From NCBI GenBank assembly GCA_038889235.1, contig JAWAHN010000004.1, positions 1 to 22,741 of the forward strand: a stretch of 22,741 bases of DNA, written 5' to 3'. Of this stretch, positions 7,060-13,980 are shown one piece after another (the stretch's first letter is position 1; the number at the start of each line of letters is the position of its first letter). Source of the stretch: Candidatus Jordarchaeales archaeon (GTDB taxonomy: Archaea; Asgardarchaeota; Jordiarchaeia; Jordiarchaeales; Freyrarchaeaceae). Made by a program: the position numbers and the translations under genes. The notes beneath the pieces were generated by a model that was not told the origin of the DNA, did no database searches, and saw nothing but the letters and a program-made list of their open reading frames with translations.

Positions 7060-8187
7060 CTAGCTTCGAGCAATCACTTCGGCCAGCACGCGCCCCCAGC
7101 GCGCCACCCGGTATTCGTCGTCCAGCTCGTTTCTGGCAAGCTTTGATGCCTCCACTCTGGAGGCTCTTAGGAGGAGTTCAGCTCTCTCCCTCTTACCTCC
7201 CTGCAAGGCGAGGAAGAGAAGCTTAACCAATTCGACAGCCCTATCGTGCGCCTTATCTCCGATGGCAGGCGTGAGAGCCCTTCTGAGCAGGCTATTTAGA
7301 ATGTTGGCAACTTCACCCCTTTGCTTTAACGCCTTGAGCGCTCTACCAGACTTGGCGACGAATGAACTTAGCGGGAGGTAGTGTGTGACGCCGACTTCAG
7401 CCGCCTTTTGTCCTCCCGGGTCCTTCATGCTCACCAGTATGATGTCTGGGGCGTCGTCCGGTGCGAGCATGGCGAACCATATTATGAGTGCCTCTTCGGG
7501 CCTTAGCCCCGGGGGCAGCCACCCCTCTTTGCTGGAAAGGGATTCGGTGAGCATCTTGTATTCAAGCGTGCTTGCTCCGAGCTCATATGGGAAAACGTGG
7601 AGGGTGTGCCACGTCTGCTGCCCTCCCCCAACCTCGTACTTCACTCTGCCAACTCTTGAGAGGACGTAGCCTGAGAGGAGCAGCATGAAGTAGTCTAGGT
7701 TCACTTTTACGTCGTACCTCTCTTTGTCTTTCATGAACGGGGCCCTTGTGAGAGCGTACTGCTCTGGCTTGAATATGCTTGGGAGAGATAGGTCTCCTTC
7801 TCCGAAGCTGGAGAAGGAGGCGGCTAGGTCTTGCGGCCTATAGTTCCTGAGGTTATTGGAGTAAGCGGTCAAAGCGTCGGAAAACGTGCTTCCTGCAGGG
7901 ATGGAGAGCCTCTTCATGACTGAAGAGAATATTTTCTTGTCGTTGCCCGAAGCCGGAATCTCAGTACCCTTCCACCGCTCAACGTACTTTTTCAGCACGA
8001 AGGCCGCGCTGCTGACTCCATCTGCGAGGAGGGCGGCCGCGCTCCCCACAGCTTGTATCTCGACGCTGTCTCCCTGCATGGTTATCCTTTCTCTTTTTAC
8101 TTCATCAAGGAAGGAGATGAAGGTTAGCACGTAGTACCTCGCTATTCCCGGCGGTAGGACGATGCGCACGCGCTTCGCGTCTAGCAA
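7060..8187 (-). CDS. cas8a2: Type I-A large subunit, Cas8a2/Csa4-like
   Basis: A 375-residue protein placed last in a type I-A cluster, the position of the Cas8a2 (Csa4) large subunit, which recognises the PAM and holds the target end of the Cascade-like complex. No catalytic motif is expected or seen. The assignment rests on gene order, length and general resemblance in the N-terminal segment (RVRIVLPPGIARYYVLTFIS); Cas8 proteins are very divergent, so sequence alone is weak. The TTG start at 8187 overlaps the cas3'' stop (TTGCTAG), and AGGAGGT (8200-8194) inside cas3'' is a good Shine-Dalgarno. It is the promoter-distal gene of the interference operon. Confidence 0.72.
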   Translation of the reverse strand: MLDAKRVRIVLPPGIARYYVLTFISFLDEVKRERITMQGDSVEIQAVGSAAALLADGVSSAAFVLKKYVERWKGTEIPASGNDKKIFSSVMKRLSIPAGSTFSDALTAYSNNLRNYRPQDLAASFSSFGEGDLSLPSIFKPEQYALTRAPFMKDKERYDVKVNLDYFMLLLSGYVLSRVGRVKYEVGGGQQTWHTLHVFPYELGASTLEYKMLTESLSSKEGWLPPGLRPEEALIIWFAMLAPDDAPDIILVSMKDPGGQKAAEVGVTHYLPLSSFVAKSGRALKALKQRGEVANILNSLLRRALTPAIGDKAHDRAVELVKLLFLALQGGKRERAELLLRASRVEASKLARNELDDEYRVARWGRVLAEVIARS

Positions 8188-8915
8188 AATACCACCTCCT
8201 CAATTTCCTTCACAAACATTTTTCTCATTTCGTTCATCCCCCCTCTTCTCCTCGCTTCTAGGTTGTCCGCCACGATCAGGGGGTACATGACTAGTATGTA
8301 GAGTTTCATCCACCTTCCAGCTTTTTGCGCTTGCCTTAGGCCGTTCAGCCACGAGTGGAAGCTTTCGACGTCGCTGCCTCTCAAGACGAGGCCCCTCAGG
8401 TTGATGTTGAACCTTCCGAAGACGGGTTGGAGGTCTCCTTCGCAGAACCCACTTTCGACCAATTTGAGCACCTTGGCTTTTGCGTCGCTCTCCCTTTCAC
8501 TCATCATCTTGATCGAGTTTCTCGAGGCGTGGTGGTGGTTTAGGATGCTTAGCGCGAGTAGGGCTTTTTCGACCATACTCCACGCGTCACCCTGAGAGTT
8601 AAGGAACTTGTAGCACATTGCCGCAGATGCAACCTCGTGGTATTGGAAGCCCCCTTCTTTGACTTGGGAGCAGTTGTCGTCGAACCGCGCCTGAAACTTG
8701 TTGTAGGCTTTCCCGACGTCGTGGAATAGGATGGCGAGCCTAGCAATCTCTTCAAGTCTCTCCGGCGGCACAGTTGTGTCTTTAAGGGCGGACCTTAGCC
8801 TCCTCGAGGCCACCTCGAAGTAGTTTTCGTTTTTCTCTGCGAATGACTTGAACACGGCGAGGCATCCTTCAATGTGGCTTGAAAGAGACTGTCCTGCGAA
8901 CGCGCACGGCTTCAA
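8181..8915 (-). CDS. cas3'': Cas3'' HD nuclease
   Basis: A stand-alone HD-domain nuclease that degrades target DNA together with the separate Cas3' helicase, as is usual in type I-A. It has 244 residues. Metal-binding residues visible are H14 (SSHIEG), H65-D66 with K69 (LFHDVGK), H93 (YHEVASAA) and the run H127-H128-H129 (LNHHHASR), matching the Cas3 HD pattern. The TTG start at 8915 overlaps the cas3' stop as TTGA and is preceded by a G-rich stretch. Translationally coupled to both neighbours. Confidence 0.92.
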   Translation of the reverse strand: MKPCAFAGQSLSSHIEGCLAVFKSFAEKNENYFEVASRRLRSALKDTTVPPERLEEIARLAILFHDVGKAYNKFQARFDDNCSQVKEGGFQYHEVASAAMCYKFLNSQGDAWSMVEKALLALSILNHHHASRNSIKMMSERESDAKAKVLKLVESGFCEGDLQPVFGRFNINLRGLVLRGSDVESFHSWLNGLRQAQKAGRWMKLYILVMYPLIVADNLEARRRGGMNEMRKMFVKEIEEVVFC

Positions 8916-10609
8916 TCTTCAACCCCCACATATCCCACCTCTCGGTCTATCTTGTCGACTACCAGTCCATCGTAGCCCTTTTTCAGAAGTTCAAGCGACA
9001 GGTTTTCTGCGCTGATGAAACCTTTCCTTTCTCTGTCACTTGGAACAACTATTTTTCCGTCCTTGACCAAGTTTGCCCCTTGCTTTAACGCGTTCTTCGC
9101 CATTTTCTCCGACAACGCCACGGGGTTTTGCAAGTAGACCCCGCTTTTGACGTCCTCGGCGGCGAAGAGAGGTACTATGCCGAAGGACGGGGTGATCTTT
9201 CCGACGTGCTCGATGAAGTCCCTCGCATCACTACTTGTTATGAACGGGTAAGCGTCGAGGTAACCGAGCGACTGCTCGAAAACTTTGAAGTACCGGCGGA
9301 GCTCGTCGGCGAACCCTTCACTGTAAACCTTGTCCATCACAGTTCTAACCTCATCTTCCACTTCACTCCTCGAGCGGAAATCGCTGTGCTCACCGAGAAG
9401 CTTCCAGGTTTCGTCGACCACTCTCTGGTCGTAGACGCCCTTCGATACGCGAGCGACAACCACAACCTCCCCTTCATCGTGCCCCTCCCTCCTGGCGACG
9501 CGGCCCATCCTCTGAAGGAGCCTGTCTGGCGGACACACCTCGCTCACCAAAACGTCGAAACTCTCGTCTATTCCAGCCTCCACGACCTGCGTGGCAACCA
9601 GAACCCTAGTCTTCTTTATCGCCTCCGATCTCTCCCTCTTAAGCAACTCCGGCAGCCTCCCATGGAGGAGAACTGGACTTAAACCAGCAGCCTTCAGCTC
9701 CCCGTAAGCGTCGACAGCGGCCTTCACGGTGTTCAGCACAACCATAACCCTCTTGCCCCGCCGATGGCATTCGGCCACTTCCTCCAAGATTCCCTTCAAG
9801 GAGTTTCCGTCGAGTTTAACCAACTTAAGCATCTTCTTTCTCCTCCTCTCCTCGAACTCCTTGTCATCGGACGGCGAGTAGGATTCCTCCTCGAACCTCA
9901 GTCCAGACTCCTCAACATGTTCCTTCAGGAACTCTTTGAGCGTTTTTGGCATAGTTGCAGTCATTACGACTACTGGGACGCCGACGCACGCCATTTGGAT
10001 TATTGCCCTCGTCGCGGAGCAGAGGGCTCTCGCCTCGTCTTCGAGCGAGGAGAGCTCCCCGGCGGACTGAGGCGAAAGGAGGTGGAATTCGTCGAAGACG
10101 ACTATCGAGGAGTAAATGTTGCCCCTCGGAAACTCGTAGTGCGACACGTCGTACTTGAAGAGCTTCGCCAGCTCGTATGCGGGTGCCTTGTAGAAGTTGA
10201 GCAGGAAGGTGTCAAGTGTGACGACGACACACTTCTTGGCGAAGAAGGGGGAGCCGGGGGACCCCATGTGCTGGACGCCGACAAAGCTTGATCTATAGCC
10301 GAGGATCTCCATCCAGCAGCGCAGTCTTTGACCGAGGTCGTCGACTATAGTCCTCATGGGGAGCACGTGGATAACCCTTAGGAAGAAAGGGTTACCGTCG
10401 ACGGCCGCCTTGGCGAGGGTGAGCGTCATCGTTGACTTACCGTAGCCCGCCGGGTACTCCATTAAAACCACCCCCTCCTCCCCCCTGTCGAGGAGCTCGT
10501 CGAGACGGCCCAGCACTTTTAGCACTCCCGGCCTCGGCTTCCATCCAAGCTTCTCCCCAAGCACGTTACACGCTTCAAGGTATTTGTTTTGGAGTAAGCC
10601 TTCAGCCAT
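8912..10609 (-). CDS. cas3': Cas3' superfamily 2 DNA helicase
   Basis: The ATP-dependent helicase half of the split Cas3, which unwinds target DNA for the HD nuclease. It has 565 residues with Walker A PAGYGKST (53-60), a DEFH box (173-176, motif II), TAT (217-219, motif III) and QRMGRVAR (366-373, motif VI). No HD domain is fused, consistent with the separate cas3'' downstream. The ATG start at 10609 overlaps the cas5 stop by eight bases, with GGTAGGG before it. Confidence 0.95.
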   Translation of the reverse strand: MAEGLLQNKYLEACNVLGEKLGWKPRPGVLKVLGRLDELLDRGEEGVVLMEYPAGYGKSTMTLTLAKAAVDGNPFFLRVIHVLPMRTIVDDLGQRLRCWMEILGYRSSFVGVQHMGSPGSPFFAKKCVVVTLDTFLLNFYKAPAYELAKLFKYDVSHYEFPRGNIYSSIVVFDEFHLLSPQSAGELSSLEDEARALCSATRAIIQMACVGVPVVVMTATMPKTLKEFLKEHVEESGLRFEEESYSPSDDKEFEERRRKKMLKLVKLDGNSLKGILEEVAECHRRGKRVMVVLNTVKAAVDAYGELKAAGLSPVLLHGRLPELLKRERSEAIKKTRVLVATQVVEAGIDESFDVLVSEVCPPDRLLQRMGRVARREGHDEGEVVVVARVSKGVYDQRVVDETWKLLGEHSDFRSRSEVEDEVRTVMDKVYSEGFADELRRYFKVFEQSLGYLDAYPFITSSDARDFIEHVGKITPSFGIVPLFAAEDVKSGVYLQNPVALSEKMAKNALKQGANLVKDGKIVVPSDRERKGFISAENLSLELLKKGYDGLVVDKIDREVGYVGVED

Positions 10610-11435
10610 ACCCTACCACTACCTCGCCGTTAGCCTTGAAGGCGCGCCCCTCCACTGTGAGGGAGACCTCAACCTCCTCGCTTTTGAGGGGAACCTTCGA
10701 CCCGGGGATGATGTACTCCTCGCGCATCAGACCCGTACTCCTACCCCACCCTCCCCTCCAAAATGACTCCCTGAAGAACCTTCCCTCGACTTCTCCGAGC
10801 CTCGCGGGGAAATAGTAGCGTGTCCTAACCCTCCTTTCTTTGAGGGGTTTTGCCTCGGATAACTGGACTTCTTCGACGGAAATTATGGACTCTTTGCTTC
10901 CAACCCTTGTTATCTGCCAGGCCGCCATCCTCAGCTCGTCTTCAAGCTTACCGGGTACAATTTCCCTCAGTCTCTCGTCGACCAGCAGTACCATGGATAG
11001 CACCCCGGACGGGTAGTAGACTTTTCCGGCGGGTAGGGCTCCCGTCCTGTACTTCATGAGGTACCTTCTCCCCCCAACTGCTTCCTCTTCATCGGTGCCT
11101 TTTGTCGTCTCCTGGAATAAGAGGGTGACGAACTTGTTTAGGTCATCCCACATGTAGCCCATTGACTGGTCTATGTCGAAGCTAGCGGTGGCGTAAATGT
11201 ACTTCTCCAGTAGTCCGGCTGGGCTCATGGGGCCTAGCTTCTTGTCGAGGAGGACTTCGCCCTCCCACCTCACGCCCTGGTACGATAAAACCCCTCTTCT
11301 AGCCAGAGGGTATGCTAAGGCTCCTATGATTGTGGTTGGGGGTGGTATTGGGAGGGTGGCCTGGAACTTGCTTGTCCCAGGGACTCTCACCCAGAACCCC
11401 CAGTGGTAGCGCGCCTTAATAGTTAGAGCTAGCAA
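10602..11435 (-). CDS. cas5a: Cas5a, type I-A backbone subunit
   Basis: Cas5, the RAMP-fold subunit that binds the 5' handle of the crRNA and caps the Cas7 filament. The 277 residues begin with the typical RAMP strand and the segment GFWVRVPGTSKFQATLPIPP followed by PTTIIGAL, close to the family signature of K-x-Q-x-T then PPPTT-x-IGAL; VGSKESIISVEEVQ (about 176-189) is another family-like segment. The TTG start at 11435 lies at the expected distance from a TATA-like TTAAAAGT (about 11464-11456, minus), so it may be translated from a leaderless message in addition to read-through from cas7. Confidence 0.88.
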   Translation of the reverse strand: MLALTIKARYHWGFWVRVPGTSKFQATLPIPPPTTIIGALAYPLARRGVLSYQGVRWEGEVLLDKKLGPMSPAGLLEKYIYATASFDIDQSMGYMWDDLNKFVTLLFQETTKGTDEEEAVGGRRYLMKYRTGALPAGKVYYPSGVLSMVLLVDERLREIVPGKLEDELRMAAWQITRVGSKESIISVEEVQLSEAKPLKERRVRTRYYFPARLGEVEGRFFRESFWRGGWGRSTGLMREEYIIPGSKVPLKSEEVEVSLTVEGRAFKANGEVVVGYG

Positions 11436-11455
11436 CTTGAAGCCCCCGGCACTAA

Positions 11456-11464
11456 ACTTTTAAG
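11456..11464 (-). promoter_or_regulatory. Possible internal promoter for cas5-cas3'-cas3''-cas8a
   Basis: Read on the minus strand, CTTAAAAGT lies about 25 bases before the cas5 TTG. It would give a second transcription unit starting at or next to cas5. Confidence 0.4.
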
Positions 11465-11467
11465 CAA

Positions 11468-11486
11468 GGGAAAAAAGGGGGTTTGT
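11468..11486 (-). terminator. U-rich terminator after cas7
   Basis: Just beyond the cas7 stop the minus strand reads CCCCCTTTTTTCCC, with a T6 run at 11476-11471. It could attenuate transcription between cas7 and cas5, leaving more Csa5/Cas7 than the downstream subunits. Confidence 0.4.
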
Positions 11487-12512
11487 TTAGCGTGTCCAGC
11501 TTTTCACTGTTGCAGCGACGCGCCTTGCAAGTTCTTCTAGGTTCCCTGAAACGTCGATGCCCTCCACTCCTTCCGCCGCCTTCTCCTTGTCCATTGCGAA
11601 GAGCTTTATTTCGGCGTCGTTTCCTCCGCGCAGCTCTTTTGTGAGGGATTGGAAGCTCTCCTTCCTCTTGGCGGTCTCGGCGATGTAGTTTTTGGAGTTT
11701 CCCGGTGAGACCACGAAGAACGTGTTTTTCGAGACGGCTGCAACTGCTGAGAGGGGTTCCACGTTTGGCAGGAACCTGCTCCTCTTAGCCCCGAGTCTTA
11801 GCTGAGATAGGAATGTGCTCAGCGCTGAGAGGGCTGCGGTCACACGCTTCTCCCTCTCGCCTTCCAATCGCTTCTCAAGTGACTCGTCACGTTTGCCGAA
11901 GCCGGTCGAGGGCCTGGATATCTGGGAGACGTCCATGTTGAAGGTGAACGTGTAAACTGCTGAGCCTACCTCAACATTGTAGGGTTGTTGCAGGTCCATG
12001 TAGGAAGGTGAGAAGCGCACGTGGAACTGTGCTTCTAGGGCGGCGGCTTCTACGTCGAATACCGCTGGAACCATGTATCCGACCTGGAACGTGGAGGTCC
12101 TCTTCACGGGGTACCTTCCAGCGTAGAGGAAGCCGCCCACGTCGCACACGTAGTCTATCAGCATTATTTCAACTTCAGCCCTGCGTATGTCGTCCTCGCT
12201 ATTCGGCACCTTCACCCCGTACTTTGTAAGGAATTTTTCGTCCGCGAACTTTATGAACTCCCCTCTCTCCGACTCTTCGCTCAGCGATAGCCCAGCCCTC
12301 TTGGCCTCCTCAGCAAGGTGGACTTGGTAGGCGTGCGCGAGCGACTCGCCGGAGATAGTTGGCACGAACCTTATGGAGTAGCCTCCGTCGCCGCTTGGGA
12401 CAACTATAGGCGCCGTCCTGTGCCTTACGAGGTTTCCAACAGTCTCCACGCTGTTAAGGCTTTCAACGTTGACGAGGAGCCTGCATGCAACACTCAAAAA
12501 CACGTCAACCAT
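11487..12512 (-). CDS. cas7: Cas7 (Csa2), type I-A backbone subunit
   Basis: Cas7/Csa2, the RAMP protein that polymerises along the crRNA spacer. It has 341 residues, near the family's usual size. The N-terminal strand (VFLSVACRLLVNVESLN) is followed by TISGESLAHAYQ, the conserved entry to the helical insertion, later RTSTFQVGYMVPAVFD, and the Cas7-like stretch GAKRSRFLPNVEP near the C-terminal third. ATG 12512 is preceded by GAGAGGTGG at a good distance. It lies 15 bases after csa5 and is co-transcribed with it. Confidence 0.92.
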   Translation of the reverse strand: MVDVFLSVACRLLVNVESLNSVETVGNLVRHRTAPIVVPSGDGGYSIRFVPTISGESLAHAYQVHLAEEAKRAGLSLSEESERGEFIKFADEKFLTKYGVKVPNSEDDIRRAEVEIMLIDYVCDVGGFLYAGRYPVKRTSTFQVGYMVPAVFDVEAAALEAQFHVRFSPSYMDLQQPYNVEVGSAVYTFTFNMDVSQISRPSTGFGKRDESLEKRLEGEREKRVTAALSALSTFLSQLRLGAKRSRFLPNVEPLSAVAAVSKNTFFVVSPGNSKNYIAETAKRKESFQSLTKELRGGNDAEIKLFAMDKEKAAEGVEGIDVSGNLEELARRVAATVKSWTR

Positions 12513-12527
12513 TCAAACCACCTCTCT

Positions 12528-12953
12528 TCACGTGGATTTTTTAGAGGCCGCAGACATACACGAGGCGACCATGGACATAGCGTAGCTCGCCACGCTCCTA
12601 GCAAGCCTAATGTCCCTGGAAACATCCTCCAGGAAGGCTTTCACCTGCTCGCTGTCGGCGAGGTACCCTTCAACGAAGTACTCCCCCTCGTCCGAGACGA
12701 TGCGCACCCTTGTTAGCTCCTTACCACCGCTCTCAAACTTCTCCTCGCAGACCCCCTGTCTCCCCCCGGTCTCACGGTACCTTCTCAGTAGGGTTTCGAG
12801 CATCCTCGCGTTCTCGTATATCGCTCTGCTCACGCTGTCCAGGGAGAGGGCGTTGGCCACCCTGTCGATAACAGAGTAGCTTCCCGACGCCACGCAGACC
12901 GTTGCTAGGGCAGTCGCGATCCCCCTATATTTCGAGAGTTCAAGGGATTGCAT
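12528..12953 (-). CDS. csa5: Csa5, type I-A small subunit (Cas11-like)
   Basis: Csa5, the small, mostly helical subunit that contacts the displaced strand in the type I-A complex. It has 141 residues, typical for the family. Family-like segments are the N-terminal ASGSYSVIDRVANALS (about 22-37), a central beta hairpin VRIVSDEGEYFVEGYL, and the C-terminal helix FLEDVSRDIRLARSVAS. ATG 12953 follows AGGGGG and a TATA box (TTTAAAAG) about 45 bases upstream. It is the first gene of the interference operon and is divergent from csa3. Confidence 0.9.
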   Translation of the reverse strand: MQSLELSKYRGIATALATVCVASGSYSVIDRVANALSLDSVSRAIYENARMLETLLRRYRETGGRQGVCEEKFESGGKELTRVRIVSDEGEYFVEGYLADSEQVKAFLEDVSRDIRLARSVASYAMSMVASCMSAASKKST

Positions 12954-12993
12954 ACAGCAAACCCCCTAGACTAATCTTTTAGCGGTTTACGGT

Positions 12994-13003
12994 CTTTTAA
13001 ATT
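12994..13003 (-). promoter_or_regulatory. TATA box of the csa5-cas7 operon
   Basis: On the minus strand AATTTAAAAG (13003-12994) is a good archaeal TATA box. The predicted transcript start is near 12972, giving a leader of about 20 bases with a G-rich Shine-Dalgarno. It lies only about 36 bases from the opposing csa3 TATA box. Confidence 0.65.
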
Positions 13004-13008
13004 TTTTG

Positions 13009-13018
13009 TTCTAAGAAA
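13009..13018 (+). promoter_or_regulatory. TTCTAAGAAA, candidate operator 1 in the csa5/csa3 divergent region
   Basis: The TTC-N3-GAA element TTCTAAGAAA (13009-13018) lies 19 bases from the sister element TTCTATGAAA at 13028-13037, between the two divergent TATA boxes. The overlapping string ATTTTTTGTTC (13001-13011) recurs exactly at 18262-18272 upstream of cas10. Csa3 is the obvious candidate binder; that is inference. Confidence 0.45.
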
Positions 13019-13027
13019 AAGTTTTAA

Positions 13028-13049
13028 TTCTATGAAATGAAAATATATT
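13028..13049 (+). promoter_or_regulatory. csa3 promoter with TTCTATGAAA block
   Basis: TTCTATGAAA (13028-13037) is followed after TG by AAAATATATT (13040-13049). Apart from a one-base spacing difference this matches the promoter of the MoxR module at 3408-3430. The predicted transcript start is near 13070, which lies downstream of TTG 13058 and supports the GTG 13118 start. Confidence 0.65.
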
Positions 13050-13117
13050 CTTGAAGGTTGAGTTTCACTATAGCGAAAGTGGGGTGTTTTGGCTTGGCGG
13101 GTGTTGGTAGGAGCACG

Positions 13118-13723
13118 GTGATAGTTGCGTCGCTTGGGTTTGAGGAGCGCTTCCTTCTAAGGGCGGTCGTGAGGAGGGGTGTTAGGGAGCGCGACAAGGT
13201 TGTTGTCTTTATGCCTGAGAGGGGGGATCCACGGGGGGAGAAGGCGTTCCAGACGTTGAGGGAGCTCGTGGAGAAGGCGTTTCCACAGGTGGAGGTTATC
13301 AAGTACGAGGTTGACGTCCAGGATTTTTATGGTGCGGTGAGTAAGATTAGGGGTATTCTGAAAGAGTTAGCCTTGGAGGGAGACTTGGTGTTCAACTTGA
13401 GTGGGGGCCAGAGGTTGTTGATACTCGAAATACTGGCGGCTGCGCTAAGCCTTGGGGTTAACGCGGAGCTTGAGGTTGAGACCGAGGACTCCTCTGGCTA
13501 CGTGGCTGTCCCGTTGAAAGTCATGCACCCGTTGGATGTGGACAACGTTGACCAGGAAATACTGAGGAGGGCCGTGAGTGGGGTGAGGCTCAAGGACTTG
13601 GAGCATTTGAGTGTGTCGAAGGCGACCCTTTGGAGGAAGCTAAAAAGGCTGACGGAGGAAGGGCTCCTTGAAATGGATAGGGACAAGTACAAGCTAAGCG
13701 ATTTAGGGCGGATGTGGATATGA
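13118..13723 (+). CDS. csa3: Csa3, CARF-wHTH transcriptional regulator
   Basis: Csa3, a dimeric regulator with an N-terminal CARF domain (1-130) that may bind cyclic tetra-adenylate and a C-terminal winged helix (about 158-201; SVSKATLWRKLKRLTEEGLLE). CARF marks are the first strand MIVASLGFEERF, typical for Csa3, and NLSGGQR (93-99). I chose GTG 13118: it follows GGTAGGAG by four bases, gives the canonical N-terminus, and lies downstream of the predicted transcript start. The upstream TTG 13058 would add 20 residues with no CARF equivalent. It is divergent from the csa5 operon and probably controls it and other cas promoters. Confidence 0.9.
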   Translation: MIVASLGFEERFLLRAVVRRGVRERDKVVVFMPERGDPRGEKAFQTLRELVEKAFPQVEVIKYEVDVQDFYGAVSKIRGILKELALEGDLVFNLSGGQRLLILEILAAALSLGVNAELEVETEDSSGYVAVPLKVMHPLDVDNVDQEILRRAVSGVRLKDLEHLSVSKATLWRKLKRLTEEGLLEMDRDKYKLSDLGRMWI

Positions 13724-13881
13724 AGCATAGGGGGCGAGTGAAAGTGGGGCTTTGGGCTTGCTGTGGATTGGTGTCCAAGCACGCTGGTTTTGGAGGTCTT
13801 ATTGGGAGGGCTGTTCGCTTTAAGCTTCGCGTGAGCTGGAGGGGTGGTGTTTTTCGGAGGCGTTGTGTCGGGGTTTGTTGA
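13720..13881 (+). CDS. Possible small basic protein overlapping the csa3 stop
   Basis: An ATG overlaps the csa3 stop as ATGA and opens 53 codons ending in TGA at 13879-13881. The product is rich in Arg, Lys and Gly with five Cys/Trp positions (for example LWACCG, RRRCVGVC) and no domain I know. The four-base overlap is the main support; composition matches the local T/G-rich DNA, so it may be chance. The remaining stretch to 13947 shows nothing else. Confidence 0.25.
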   Translation: MKHRGRVKVGLWACCGLVSKHAGFGGLIGRAVRFKLRVSWRGGVFRRRCVGVC

Positions 13882-13947
13882 GGGAGGTTGGGTGGTTGAG
13901 GTGGTGGAAGGGCCGGCTGCAGGTGTTATCCTGTTGAGCGTGTGTGC

Positions 13948-13956
13948 GGTTTATAA
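13948..13956 (+). promoter_or_regulatory. TATA box of the RNA-ligase-like gene
   Basis: GGTTTATAAG ends at about 13956; transcription would start near 13980, exactly at ATG 13981. A leaderless transcript is predicted. Confidence 0.6.
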
Positions 13957-13980
13957 GTGTTGGCTGACTTTTACTTCTTG

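Noticed and set aside
9128-10291. Plus-strand open frames of up to 184 codons opposite cas3'
   Set aside because: Antisense to a gene with clear helicase motifs; the translations show no domain and no promoter is present.
13058-13117. TTG 13058 as the csa3 start
   Set aside because: It lies upstream of the transcript start predicted from the TATA box and adds residues not seen before the first CARF strand.
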